Below, piece after piece: positions 50,452 through 59,184 of a stretch of DNA of 64,000 bases (position 1 is its first letter; each line of letters starts with the position of its first letter). The position numbers and the translations under genes are program-made. Source of the stretch: Corallibacter vietnamensis (GTDB taxonomy: Bacteria; Bacteroidota; Bacteroidia; Flavobacteriales; Flavobacteriaceae); NCBI RefSeq assembly GCF_039537875.1, contig NZ_BAABBI010000001.1, positions 1,748,470-1,812,469 on the forward strand, in the 5' to 3' direction. The notes beneath the pieces were generated by a model that worked only from the letters and a program-made list of their open reading frames with translations, ran no database searches and was not told the origin of the DNA.

Positions 50452-51582
50452 ATGACATTTGAATTAAAAGGAAAAGATCAACAATCAAAAGCTAGAGCTG
50501 GTGTAATTACCACAGATCATGGTGTTATAGAAACACCAATATTTATGCCTGTAGGTACAGTGGCTTCAGTAAAAGGTGTGCACCAACGAGAACTTAAAAA
50601 TGATATCAACCCAGATATTATTTTAGGTAATACCTACCATTTATACTTACGACCACAAACAACTATTTTAGAAAAAGCTGGTGGTTTGCATAAGTTTATG
50701 AATTGGGATAGAAATATACTTACTGATTCGGGTGGTTACCAAGTATATTCACTTTCGGCCAATAGAAAAATTAAAGAAGAAGGTGTTAAGTTTAAATCGC
50801 ATATAGATGGTAGTTATCATACATTTACACCAGAAAATGTTATGGAAATTCAGCGAACAATAGGCGCTGATATTATCATGGCTTTTGATGAATGTACACC
50901 ATATCCTTGTGATTATAACTATGCGAAAAGATCTATGCATATGACGCATAGATGGCTAGATAGATGTATTAACCATTTAGAAAAAGTACCATTTAAGTAT
51001 GGCTACAGTCAGGCCTTTTTTCCTATAGTTCAAGGAAGTACATACAAAGACTTAAGAAAACAATCTGCCGAGTATATTGCAAATGCTGGCGCTGTAGGTA
51101 ATGCTATAGGAGGTTTATCAGTAGGAGAACCTGCAGAAGAAATGTATGCCATGACAGATGTTGTGTGTGAGATTTTACCTGAAGATAAGCCAAGATATTT
51201 AATGGGTGTTGGTACACCAATTAATATTTTAGAGAATATAGCACTGGGTGTAGATATGTTTGATTGTGTTATGCCAACTAGAAATGCTAGAAATGGTATG
51301 CTGTTTACTGCTCATGGTACAATTAATATCAAAAATAAAAAGTGGGAAGCAGATTTTTCTCCTATAGATGATATGGGAATTACCTATGTTGATACAGATT
51401 ATACTAAAGCCTACTTAAGACACTTATTTAGTGTAAACGAACGTTTAGGTGCACAAATAGCAACCATTCATAATTTAGGGTTTTATTTATGGTTGGTTAG
51501 AGAAGCAAGAAAGCATATATTAGCAGGAGATTTTAGAACCTGGAAAGATATGATGGTAAAACAAATGGATAAGCGTTTATAA
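50452..51582 (+). CDS. tgt: tRNA-guanine transglycosylase, zinc cysteines missing
   Basis: Exchanges guanine 34 for preQ1 in tRNAs with GUN anticodons, the key step of queuosine formation. The catalytic motifs are intact: LTDSGGYQVYSL (Asp), GGLSVGEP and the nucleophile region FDCVMPTRNARNG. The zinc site is not. E. coli Tgt has CxCxxC before its SRAYLHHL, whereas here residues about 309-317 read GITYVDTDYT before KAYLRHL, with no Cys, although the fourth ligand His is kept in TIHNL. At 376 residues it is the normal length. It is first in an operon with the LptF/G-like and EamA genes. Confidence 0.93.
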   Translation: MTFELKGKDQQSKARAGVITTDHGVIETPIFMPVGTVASVKGVHQRELKNDINPDIILGNTYHLYLRPQTTILEKAGGLHKFMNWDRNILTDSGGYQVYSLSANRKIKEEGVKFKSHIDGSYHTFTPENVMEIQRTIGADIIMAFDECTPYPCDYNYAKRSMHMTHRWLDRCINHLEKVPFKYGYSQAFFPIVQGSTYKDLRKQSAEYIANAGAVGNAIGGLSVGEPAEEMYAMTDVVCEILPEDKPRYLMGVGTPINILENIALGVDMFDCVMPTRNARNGMLFTAHGTINIKNKKWEADFSPIDDMGITYVDTDYTKAYLRHLFSVNERLGAQIATIHNLGFYLWLVREARKHILAGDFRTWKDMMVKQMDKRL

Positions 51583-51585
51583 ACT

Positions 51586-52662
51586 GTGAAAATATTAGAT
51601 TGGTACATACTTAAGCGTTACTTGTTTACATTTTTTGTAATGCTTCTACTGTTTATACCTATAGGAATTACAGTTCATTTAGCAGAAAAAATAGGAAAAA
51701 TACTAGAAAACAATGCGCCTCTTGATGCGGTTTTATTGTATTTTCTAGATTTTACAATCTACTTTGCTCATTTGCTATTTCCTTTATTCTTATTTCTTTC
51801 AGTTATATGGTTTACCTCAAAGTTAGCTAACAATACAGAAATAGTTGCTTTTTTAAGTTCTGGTGTGTCATTCACAAGGTTTTTAAGACCCTACCTAATA
51901 GGTGCTTTTATAGTATCCTTATTAGCATTAGCTTTAGGTATGTATTTAGCTCCAGAAGCAAGTAAAGGTTTTAATGATTTTACTTATAAATATTTAAAGA
52001 AAGGTCAAACTGCTGTAGATACAAAAAACGTTTACAGACAAATAAATGATAACGATTATATTTATGTAAGTAATTTTGATATAAAACAAAAGCGAGGTAC
52101 AAACTTTACTATAGAACATTTTGAAAACAATAAAATGGTTTATAAAATAAGTGCCAATACCATAAGATATAATGAGAAAGATTCTACATATAGGTTACTA
52201 TCTTATGTAAAACGAAAAGTTGGAGAACGCGACGATATTTTAGAGATGACAAGAAGAAAAGATACCATTTTTCCTTTTGATTTAGAGGATTTAACACCTG
52301 TAGAATATATTGCAGAAACATTATCTTATAATGAACTAAATAAGTTTATAAAGAAAGAAGAGAAAAGAGGGTCATCAAATATAGGAAGGTATAAGCTGGT
52401 AAAATACAGAAAGTGGAGTTTGCCTGTATCTGTTTTTATTTTAACCATTATAGCGGTGGCAGTATCATCTATAAAACGTCGTGGTGGAATGGGTGTAAAT
52501 TTAGCCTTTGGTATCTGTATTGCTATGGTTTTTGTGTTTTTTGATAAAATATTTGGTGTTATGGCTTCACAGTCAGACTTTTCTCCGTTGGTTGCTGTAT
52601 GGTTTCCAAATGTTATATTTGGTATATTAGCCATATATCTTTTATACAATGCAAAACGATAA
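51586..52662 (+). CDS. LptF/LptG family permease, GTG start
   Basis: A 358-residue inner-membrane permease of the lipopolysaccharide export complex. It has two N-terminal and two to four C-terminal hydrophobic segments around a periplasmic beta-jellyroll (about 105-240), and starts ILDWYILKRYLFTFF. Translation probably begins with GTG 51586, 3 nt after the tgt stop. The partner ATPase LptB is encoded at 1809. It overlaps the EamA gene by 14 nt. Confidence 0.9.
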   Translation: MKILDWYILKRYLFTFFVMLLLFIPIGITVHLAEKIGKILENNAPLDAVLLYFLDFTIYFAHLLFPLFLFLSVIWFTSKLANNTEIVAFLSSGVSFTRFLRPYLIGAFIVSLLALALGMYLAPEASKGFNDFTYKYLKKGQTAVDTKNVYRQINDNDYIYVSNFDIKQKRGTNFTIEHFENNKMVYKISANTIRYNEKDSTYRLLSYVKRKVGERDDILEMTRRKDTIFPFDLEDLTPVEYIAETLSYNELNKFIKKEEKRGSSNIGRYKLVKYRKWSLPVSVFILTIIAVAVSSIKRRGGMGVNLAFGICIAMVFVFFDKIFGVMASQSDFSPLVAVWFPNVIFGILAIYLLYNAKR

Positions 52663-53554
52663 GTTTAAGAACTACTTACATCTTCATTTATTAGTTTTTA
52701 TTGCCGGATTTACTGCAATTTTAGGAGAATTAATATCTATAGAAGCTGTTTCATTGGTATGGTTTAGAATGCTCATGGCTACCATCTTGATGGGACTTTA
52801 CATTGTGTTTTCCAAAATAAATATAAAAGTAACCAAACAAACACTACTTAAATTTGCAATAGCAGGTATAATTATTGCTTTGCATTGGATTACGTTTTTT
52901 GGCTCAATAAAAGCAGCAAATATATCTATTGCTTTATCCATGTTTTCTACAGGAGCTTTTTTTGCCTCTATAATAGAACCTATTATATATAAACGCAAAA
53001 TTATCCCTTATGAAATCATTTTTGGAATTATTGTTATAATAGGAGTTTTCATCATAACCCAAAGTGAAATACACTATTTATACGGAATCATTTTAGGTAT
53101 CGTTTCTGCCTTTTTATCATCGTTATTTTCTGTGTTAAATGGCAAGTTTTTGCAAACTCACACAGCAACAGTTATATCGTTTTATGAGTTTATATACGGA
53201 GTCATTTTTATAACATTATTTATAGGTGTAATGAATTCAGGAATCCCAGAAAATTTCTTTTCATTAAGCATATCTGATTTTTCATATCTATTCATTTTAG
53301 CATCTATTTGTACCGCTTATGCATTTATTGCTTCTGTTCATGTCATGAAACATATTAGTCCTTATACCGTAGTGCTTACTTATAATTTAGAGCCAATTTA
53401 TGGTATCATATTAGCTTTAATAATCTTTCCTGAAGAGGAACATATGAGTACATCTTTTTATGTGGGAGCCTTTATTATTATTGGTGTTGTGTTAATGAAT
53501 GGTATAATAAAAAACATGAATAAAATGAAAAACGAAAAGCTTATGGCTAATTAG
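52649..53554 (+). CDS. EamA (DMT superfamily) transporter
   Basis: A 301-residue inner-membrane protein with ten hydrophobic segments in two EamA repeats (about 7-140 and 150-290). Motifs: WITFFGSIKAANISIALSMFSTGAFFASIIEPI and YTVVLTYNLEPIYGIILALIIFPEE, both the EamA repeat ends. It is a drug or metabolite exporter of unknown substrate. It starts 14 nt inside the end of the LptF/G gene, so translation is coupled. Confidence 0.88.
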   Translation: MQNDKFKNYLHLHLLVFIAGFTAILGELISIEAVSLVWFRMLMATILMGLYIVFSKINIKVTKQTLLKFAIAGIIIALHWITFFGSIKAANISIALSMFSTGAFFASIIEPIIYKRKIIPYEIIFGIIVIIGVFIITQSEIHYLYGIILGIVSAFLSSLFSVLNGKFLQTHTATVISFYEFIYGVIFITLFIGVMNSGIPENFFSLSISDFSYLFILASICTAYAFIASVHVMKHISPYTVVLTYNLEPIYGIILALIIFPEEEHMSTSFYVGAFIIIGVVLMNGIIKNMNKMKNEKLMAN

Positions 53555-53662
53555 TTTATAAAGTTTTTATATTTACCACCTTAAGTAGAGAATGTTAATA
53601 ACCTTTTTAGAAATTATATTTTTTTTCAATTTGAAACTAAATTCTAAACGAAATAAAATATG

Positions 53663-53670
53663 TAATTTTG
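53663..53670 (+). promoter_or_regulatory. -7 box for accA
   Basis: TAATTTTG matches TAnnTTTG, 33 nt before the ATG at 53704. Confidence 0.5.
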
Positions 53671-53703
53671 TGAGCTAACTGAAATTAAAAACTATCAATT
53701 CCG

Positions 53704-54657
53704 ATGGAATATTTAGAATTTGAATTACCTATAAAAGAACTTGAAGAACAATTAACAAAATGTCAAGTTATTGGAGAAGAGAGTGATGTTGATGTATCTG
53801 AAACTTGTAAGCAAATAGAGAAAAAACTTCAAGCAACAAAAAAGGAAATATATAAAAACCTAACACCTTGGCAGCGTGTACAATTATCACGTCATCCTAA
53901 TAGACCATATACATTAGATTACATAAAAGCACTTTGTGGAGATTCTTTTTTAGAGCTTCATGGAGATAGAAATGTAAAAGATGATAAAGCCATGATTGGC
54001 GGTTTAGGAAAAATAGGTGACCAAACCTTTATGTTTATAGGGCAACAAAAAGGCTATAATACCAAAACAAGACAATACAGAAATTTTGGTATGGCAAATC
54101 CTGAAGGATATAGAAAAGCACTACGCTTAATGAAATCGGCTGAAAAATTTGGAGTTCCTGTAGTAACTTTCATTGATACACCTGGTGCATATCCCGGGTT
54201 AGAAGCTGAAGAACGTGGACAAGGAGAAGCCATAGCTAGAAACATTTTGGAAATGTCTAGGTTACAAGTACCAGTTATATGTATTGTAATAGGAGAAGGA
54301 GCCTCTGGTGGAGCTTTAGGTATTGGTGTAGGTGATAAGTTTTTAATGTTAGAAAACGCTTGGTTTTCTGTAATATCTCCTGAAAACTGTTCCTCTATAC
54401 TTTGGAGAAGTTGGGAGCATAAAGAACTAGCTGCAGATGCATTAAAACTTACCGCAAAAGACAGTAAGCGTATCAAAGTAATTGATGATATTATCAAAGA
54501 ACCACTTGGTGGCGCTCATAGTGATAGAGAAACTACATTTAAAGCAGTTCGTGATGCAATTATTAAATCTTACGATGAATTAAAAAACTTATCACCAAAA
54601 GATTTAGTAAATACACGTATGGAGAAATATACTGAAATGGGAGTTTATAAAGGGTAA
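53704..54657 (+). CDS. accA: Acetyl-CoA carboxylase carboxyltransferase, alpha subunit
   Basis: Transfers the carboxyl group from carboxybiotin to acetyl-CoA, with AccD. Features: the N-terminal helix pair (YLEFELPIKELEEQL), then LTPWQRVQLSRHPNRPYTLDYI, FIGQQKGYNTKTR, PVVTFIDTPGAYPGLEAEERGQGEAIARN and IGEGASGGALGIGVGDKFLML. At 317 residues it has the normal length. It is monocistronic with a strong terminator at 54683. Confidence 0.95.
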   Translation: MEYLEFELPIKELEEQLTKCQVIGEESDVDVSETCKQIEKKLQATKKEIYKNLTPWQRVQLSRHPNRPYTLDYIKALCGDSFLELHGDRNVKDDKAMIGGLGKIGDQTFMFIGQQKGYNTKTRQYRNFGMANPEGYRKALRLMKSAEKFGVPVVTFIDTPGAYPGLEAEERGQGEAIARNILEMSRLQVPVICIVIGEGASGGALGIGVGDKFLMLENAWFSVISPENCSSILWRSWEHKELAADALKLTAKDSKRIKVIDDIIKEPLGGAHSDRETTFKAVRDAIIKSYDELKNLSPKDLVNTRMEKYTEMGVYKG

Positions 54658-54682
54658 TCCTTTTAAACAAACAACTCTAATA

Positions 54683-54712
54683 AAAAACTGAAGGATAACC
54701 TTCAGTTTTTTT
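54683..54712 (+). terminator. Terminator after accA
   Basis: ACTGAAGG pairs with CCTTCAGT around ATAA, with flanking A/T tracts. It lies 25 nt after the stop. Confidence 0.85.
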
Positions 54713-54716
54713 ATGC

Positions 54717-54773
54717 TTATTAACAATAAAATTAAGTTATTAACAGTTAGATTGTTAACTTACGGTTAACAAT
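54717..54773. repeat. Repeated TTAACA motifs upstream of dnaB
   Basis: TTATTAACA occurs at 54717 and again exactly 20 nt on at 54737. ATTGTTAAC (54751-54759) and GTTAACAAT (54765-54773) then form a perfect 9-bp inverted repeat with a 5-nt spacer. Each unit is one or two changes from the DnaA box TTATNCACA. Its position directly upstream of dnaB suggests replication-linked control, which is speculation. Confidence 0.45.
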
Positions 54774-54825
54774 GAACCATTAAAAAAAGTAAAAAGTAAA
54801 CATTGTTTTATTTACTTTCGTGACA

Positions 54826-56367
54826 ATGAAACAACCAAACCAAATACAGGGATACCAAGTAGATAAAAATAAAATTATCGCTTTAGAAAAAGGGAAAATA
54901 CCACCTCAAGCAATTGATTTAGAGGAGGTTGTGATTGGCGCTATGATGATTGATAAAAAAGGTGTTGATGAGGTTATTGATATTTTAAACACAGATGCTT
55001 TTTATAAAGATGCGCACAAGTATATATTTGAAGCCATTTTTCAATTGTTTGAAAATAGTGAACCTATTGACTTATTAACCGTTTCTAGCCAATTAAAGAA
55101 AAACGGAAAGTTAGATTTAGCAGGTGGTGATTTTTACCTTATTTCTTTAACGCAAAAGGTATCGTCTTCAGCGCATATTGAGTTTCATGCACGTATTATT
55201 TTACAAAAATATATTCAGCGAAGTCTTATTAAAATTTCAAATGAAATTATTGAAGACTCTTACGATGAAACAAAAGATGTATTTGATTTATTAGACAAAG
55301 CCGAATCAAAACTATACGAAGTTACACAAGGTAACATAAAAAAATCTAGTGAAACAGCTCAAGAGTTAGTTATTCAAGCCAAAAAGAAAATTGAAGAAAT
55401 ATCTAACAAAGAAGGCTTGAGTGGTATTCCAACAGGATTTACAAAATTAGATAAGTTAACATCAGGTTGGCAACCATCAGATTTAATTATTGTTGCTGCT
55501 CGTCCTGGTATGGGTAAAACAGCCTTAACCTTATCTATGGCAAGAAATATAGCTGTAGATCAAAATATGCCTGTAGCATTTTTCTCGTTAGAGATGGCGT
55601 CTGTACAGCTTATTACGCGTTTAATATCTAGTGAAACAGGATTATCTTCTGAAAAGTTGCGTACAGGGAAACTAGAAAAGCATGAATGGGAGCAACTTAA
55701 TGTAAAAGTAAAAGATTTAGAAAAAGCACCTTTATTTATTGATGATACACCATCACTTTCTATTTTTGACTTAAGAGCAAAAGCCAGACGTTTATCATCA
55801 CAACATGGCATAAAGCTTATCATGATAGACTACTTGCAGTTAATGACAGGAGGTAATAGTCATGGCGGTAACCGTGAACAGGAAATTTCTATGATTTCCA
55901 GAAACTTAAAGGCATTAGCAAAAGAATTAAATGTTCCTGTTATAGCTTTATCACAGTTATCTCGTGCGGTAGAAACACGTGGTGGTAGTAAAAGACCTTT
56001 ACTTTCAGATTTACGTGAATCTGGAGCTATTGAGCAGGACGCAGATATTGTATCATTTATTTATAGACCAGAATACTATAAAATTGATGAATGGGATGAT
56101 GAAGAGCGTTCTCCTACAGAGGGTCAAGCCGAGTTTATTATTGCAAAACACCGTAATGGTGGTCTTGAAAACATTCGCCTTAAATTCTTAGGGCATTTAG
56201 GTAAGTTTGACAACCTTGATGATTTTGATTCACCATTTGATAATGAGTTTCATTCTAAAATGAATGCAGCTGCAAATGACGATACATTCAAGTCAAGTAA
56301 TTTCCCATCGGCTTCAGACGCTTTTGATGCTCCTGAAATGCCAGATGATAATGATGTACCTTTTTAG
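54826..56367 (+). CDS. dnaB: Replicative DNA helicase
   Basis: Hexameric replicative 5'-3' helicase. An N-terminal helical domain (about 30-130; IDLEEVVIGAMMIDKKGVDEV) is joined to a RecA-type core with Walker A AARPGMGKTALTLSMA, MIDYLQLMTG and ALSQLSRAVETRGGSKRPLLSDLRESGAIEQDAD. The frame extends to a GTG at 54820, but that codon belongs to a -7-like TACTTTCG box (54813-54820), so ATG 54826 (513 residues) is chosen. The C-terminus is acidic and low-complexity. No intein is seen. Confidence 0.95.
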   Translation: MKQPNQIQGYQVDKNKIIALEKGKIPPQAIDLEEVVIGAMMIDKKGVDEVIDILNTDAFYKDAHKYIFEAIFQLFENSEPIDLLTVSSQLKKNGKLDLAGGDFYLISLTQKVSSSAHIEFHARIILQKYIQRSLIKISNEIIEDSYDETKDVFDLLDKAESKLYEVTQGNIKKSSETAQELVIQAKKKIEEISNKEGLSGIPTGFTKLDKLTSGWQPSDLIIVAARPGMGKTALTLSMARNIAVDQNMPVAFFSLEMASVQLITRLISSETGLSSEKLRTGKLEKHEWEQLNVKVKDLEKAPLFIDDTPSLSIFDLRAKARRLSSQHGIKLIMIDYLQLMTGGNSHGGNREQEISMISRNLKALAKELNVPVIALSQLSRAVETRGGSKRPLLSDLRESGAIEQDADIVSFIYRPEYYKIDEWDDEERSPTEGQAEFIIAKHRNGGLENIRLKFLGHLGKFDNLDDFDSPFDNEFHSKMNAAANDDTFKSSNFPSASDAFDAPEMPDDNDVPF

Positions 56368-56418
56368 TTTTAATTAAAAAATATACTCCCAAATATTTTT
56401 AAGTACTTAATCTAGTTT

Positions 56419-57441
56419 ATGGACCAAAGAAGAACCACAAATATATTACTACTAGTAATAGTTATACCTTTAGTGTTTTACTTACTAAAACAACTGTCTT
56501 TTATATTTGTACCATTAGTTTTTTCAATGTTTATAGCATTATTGTTTTTACCATTAATGCGTTGGTTAGGGAAAAAGAAAGTACCAAAACCAGTAAGTAT
56601 TCTTATTGTTATTTTGCTAATTATTGGAGGTCTTAAAGTTGGTTTTGAATTAATAGAGCTATCTAGTAAACAAATTTTAGGTTCAGATTCTGAATTTTTT
56701 GTTAAGGCTGAAGAAAAATTTGAGATTATTTCAAAATCACTTCAAGATAATTTTGGAGTAAAAATTGACACAGATAAAAATATATTATCTCAAGTTATTC
56801 ATAAAGATAATATAGGGTCAACTTTTGATTTTATCAGGAAATTTTTAACGGCAATTTTAATGACCGCTTTTTTTGTTGTCTTATGGTTGGCAGAGTCTAT
56901 AAACTTTCAAAAAGTATTAAATAGTACAATACTTAAAGGAAAACATGCGTCGGTTAAAACCTTCAGAAAAATAGAAAAAGATCTTATAAAATTTATTAAA
57001 GTAAAATTTCTAGTAAGTCTAGCAACAGGAATAGGAACAGGTTTAGCTTGCTTATTTTTTGATGTAAGCTTTCCTATTTTTTGGGGATTGTTCGCTTTTG
57101 TGATAAATTTTGTTCAAATGGTTGGATCTATAATTACTGTAGTGATGCTATCTGTTTTTGCTATTATAGAGCTTGATCCTACAAGTACATTATTCTTCTT
57201 TATTATGTCAATTACTGGAGTTCAAGTGTTATTTGGATCTATTTTAGAGCCTATATTTATGGGGAAATCTTTTTCTTTAAATGTTATCACCGTTTTAGTT
57301 ATGCTTATGCTATGGGGATACATTTGGGGTGTTCCAGGTTTAATTATGGCAATTCCTATTACCGTATTTGTTAAAATAATTTTAGAACAGTTCCCTAATA
57401 CTAAAGTAATTTCTAAATTACTCTCTGCAAACCAGAACTAA
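56419..57441 (+). CDS. AI-2E family transporter
   Basis: A 340-residue inner-membrane protein of the AI-2 exporter (PerM/YdiK) family. It has about seven to eight hydrophobic segments with a periplasmic helical loop (about 80-140) and the C-terminal signature GSILEPIFMGKSFSLNVITVLVMLMLWGYIWGVPGLIMAIPITVFVKI. The substrate is not established (autoinducer, Na+/H+ exchange and others have been proposed). It follows dnaB by 51 nt and precedes the aminotransferase gene by 44 nt. Confidence 0.88.
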   Translation: MDQRRTTNILLLVIVIPLVFYLLKQLSFIFVPLVFSMFIALLFLPLMRWLGKKKVPKPVSILIVILLIIGGLKVGFELIELSSKQILGSDSEFFVKAEEKFEIISKSLQDNFGVKIDTDKNILSQVIHKDNIGSTFDFIRKFLTAILMTAFFVVLWLAESINFQKVLNSTILKGKHASVKTFRKIEKDLIKFIKVKFLVSLATGIGTGLACLFFDVSFPIFWGLFAFVINFVQMVGSIITVVMLSVFAIIELDPTSTLFFFIMSITGVQVLFGSILEPIFMGKSFSLNVITVLVMLMLWGYIWGVPGLIMAIPITVFVKIILEQFPNTKVISKLLSANQN

Positions 57442-57485
57442 AATTTAAGTATCTTACGGTTTTATTTATAAACCTTAATTAAGAT

Positions 57486-58412
57486 ATGGTTCATGGTACC
57501 CATAACGCGCTAGATGATGCGCGTAATAATGATATTAAAATTTACATAAACGGGGAATTTTTTTCTCGTAATGATGCCAAAATTTCTGTTTTTGACAGTG
57601 GCTATTTAGTAGGAGATGGCATTTGGGAAGCTTTAAGGCTTCACAAAGGAGTGCTAGTTTTTCTAGAAGATCACCTTAACCGATTATGGGAATCCGCGGC
57701 AACTGTAGGCATGACATTTGGTTTTTCTAAAGAAGAGCTAGTACAAAACATAAAAAAAACACTGCAAAATAATAATATGCATGATGATGTTCATGTGCGT
57801 ATTATGATTACTAGAGGAATAAAAAAAACACCTTCACAAGACCCAAGGCTTACTATTTCGGGGCCTAATGTTGTTATAATTCCAGAATACAAAAAAGCAT
57901 CAGAAGAAAGTAAAGAAAAAGGTATCACACTTTTTACAAGTACTATCAGACGTGGTTCTCCAGATTATTTAGATCCAAGGCTAAACTGCCATAGTAAGCT
58001 TCACGAAGTACAAGCATTAATTCAAGCAATTGAAGCAGGAGCAGACGAAGCATTAATGCTTGATGTCAACGGTTTTGTTTCTACATGTAATGCTACTAAT
58101 TTTTTTATTGTTAAAAATAATGAAGTTTGGACTTCAACAGGTCAATATTGTATGAATGGTATTACCAGAGCAAAGGTGATAGAGGTTTGTAAACAAAATA
58201 ATATTGTGTGTAAGCAAAAGAACTTTTCACTATTTGATGTTTATGGTGCCGATGAGGCTTTTGTAACAGGAACTTTTGGCGGATTAACTCCAGTAACAAA
58301 AATTGATGGAAGAACCATTGGTACAAAATCTTATGGTGATTTTACTAGAAAAGTAAGCGGTTTATATCAAGATTTAATTATTGCAAGTGTAAATAATGAA
58401 CTCAAAAAATAA
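57486..58412 (+). CDS. Class IV (branched-chain-like) PLP aminotransferase
   Basis: A 308-residue fold-type IV aminotransferase of the BCAT/D-amino-acid family. K171 in NCHSKLHEVQALI is the PLP lysine, and MLDVNGFVSTCNATNFFIV and GTFGGLTPVTKIDGRTIG are conserved. The N-terminal SVFDSGYLVGDGIWEALRLHKG is typical. The substrate could be branched-chain amino acids or another 2-oxo acid. The sulfotransferase-like gene overlaps its 3' end by 17 nt, so the products are probably partners. Confidence 0.87.
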   Translation: MVHGTHNALDDARNNDIKIYINGEFFSRNDAKISVFDSGYLVGDGIWEALRLHKGVLVFLEDHLNRLWESAATVGMTFGFSKEELVQNIKKTLQNNNMHDDVHVRIMITRGIKKTPSQDPRLTISGPNVVIIPEYKKASEESKEKGITLFTSTIRRGSPDYLDPRLNCHSKLHEVQALIQAIEAGADEALMLDVNGFVSTCNATNFFIVKNNEVWTSTGQYCMNGITRAKVIEVCKQNNIVCKQKNFSLFDVYGADEAFVTGTFGGLTPVTKIDGRTIGTKSYGDFTRKVSGLYQDLIIASVNNELKK

Positions 58413-59133
58413 CAACATCACAAGAATTTGCCTGTGGTCTGGCCCTAGAAATATTTCAACAGCTTTAATGTATTCATTTGCCCAGCGAGAGGATACTTTG
58501 GTGTTTGATGAACCATTATATGGTTATTATTTAAAAAATACCAAAGCAAAAGAATATCACCCTGGAGCAAAAGATATTTTAGATTCATTAGACAATAACG
58601 GTGAAAATGTAGTAAACAAAATGATGCATGAAGACAGAAAGCCTATATTGTTTTTTAAAAACATGACACATCATTTATTAGATTTAAACCGTGATTTCAT
58701 GAAAAATGTAGTAAATGTTATCTTAACAAGGCACCCAAAAGAGATGATTCCTTCTTTTGCAAAAGTTATTACAAACCCAACAATTCAAGATATAGGTTAT
58801 GCAGATCATAGCAATTTGTTAGATTTTTTTGAAAAGGAAGCAATTACACCTATAGTTTTAGATTCTACTAAATTGTTATTAAATCCTGATAATACATTAA
58901 GAAAATTATGTGAAAAAGCGCAAATACAATTTTATGATTCTATGTTACAATGGCAAGCAGGAGCAAGACCAGAAGATGGTATATGGGCAAAATATTGGTA
59001 TGATAATGTACATAAATCTACAGGATTTTCAAAGTATAAACCCAAAACTGAACCATTTCCTGAATATTTAAAGCCATTACTGCAAGAGTGTTTACCTCAC
59101 TATAACAGATTATTGCCTTATGCAATAGGTTAA
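58396..59133 (+). CDS. Sulfotransferase-like protein paired with the aminotransferase
   Basis: A 245-residue P-loop protein of the PAPS-dependent sulfotransferase fold. It has a 5'-phosphosulfate loop in CLWSGPRNISTALMYSFAQR (about 12-31), EDTLVFDEPLYGYYLK, and a 3'-phosphate motif VNVILTRHPKEMIPSFAKVI (about 110). The start overlaps the aminotransferase gene by 17 nt. I recall plant BCAT-like proteins with a related domain (WSAPRSLSTSLMYSFAQR) N-terminal to an aminotransferase, suggesting a conserved partnership. The substrate is unknown. Confidence 0.8.
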   Translation: MNSKNNNITRICLWSGPRNISTALMYSFAQREDTLVFDEPLYGYYLKNTKAKEYHPGAKDILDSLDNNGENVVNKMMHEDRKPILFFKNMTHHLLDLNRDFMKNVVNVILTRHPKEMIPSFAKVITNPTIQDIGYADHSNLLDFFEKEAITPIVLDSTKLLLNPDNTLRKLCEKAQIQFYDSMLQWQAGARPEDGIWAKYWYDNVHKSTGFSKYKPKTEPFPEYLKPLLQECLPHYNRLLPYAIG

Positions 59134-59172
59134 AATTGTTTAAAAGCATAAATCAAAGGCACAAAATTTGAG

Positions 59173-59180
59173 TATCTTTC
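59173..59180 (+). promoter_or_regulatory. Possible -7 box for the secreted amidotransferase-like gene
   Basis: TATCTTTC, one mismatch to TAnnTTTG. The predicted start of transcription falls on the ATG itself (59185). Confidence 0.4.
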
Positions 59181-59184
59181 AACT

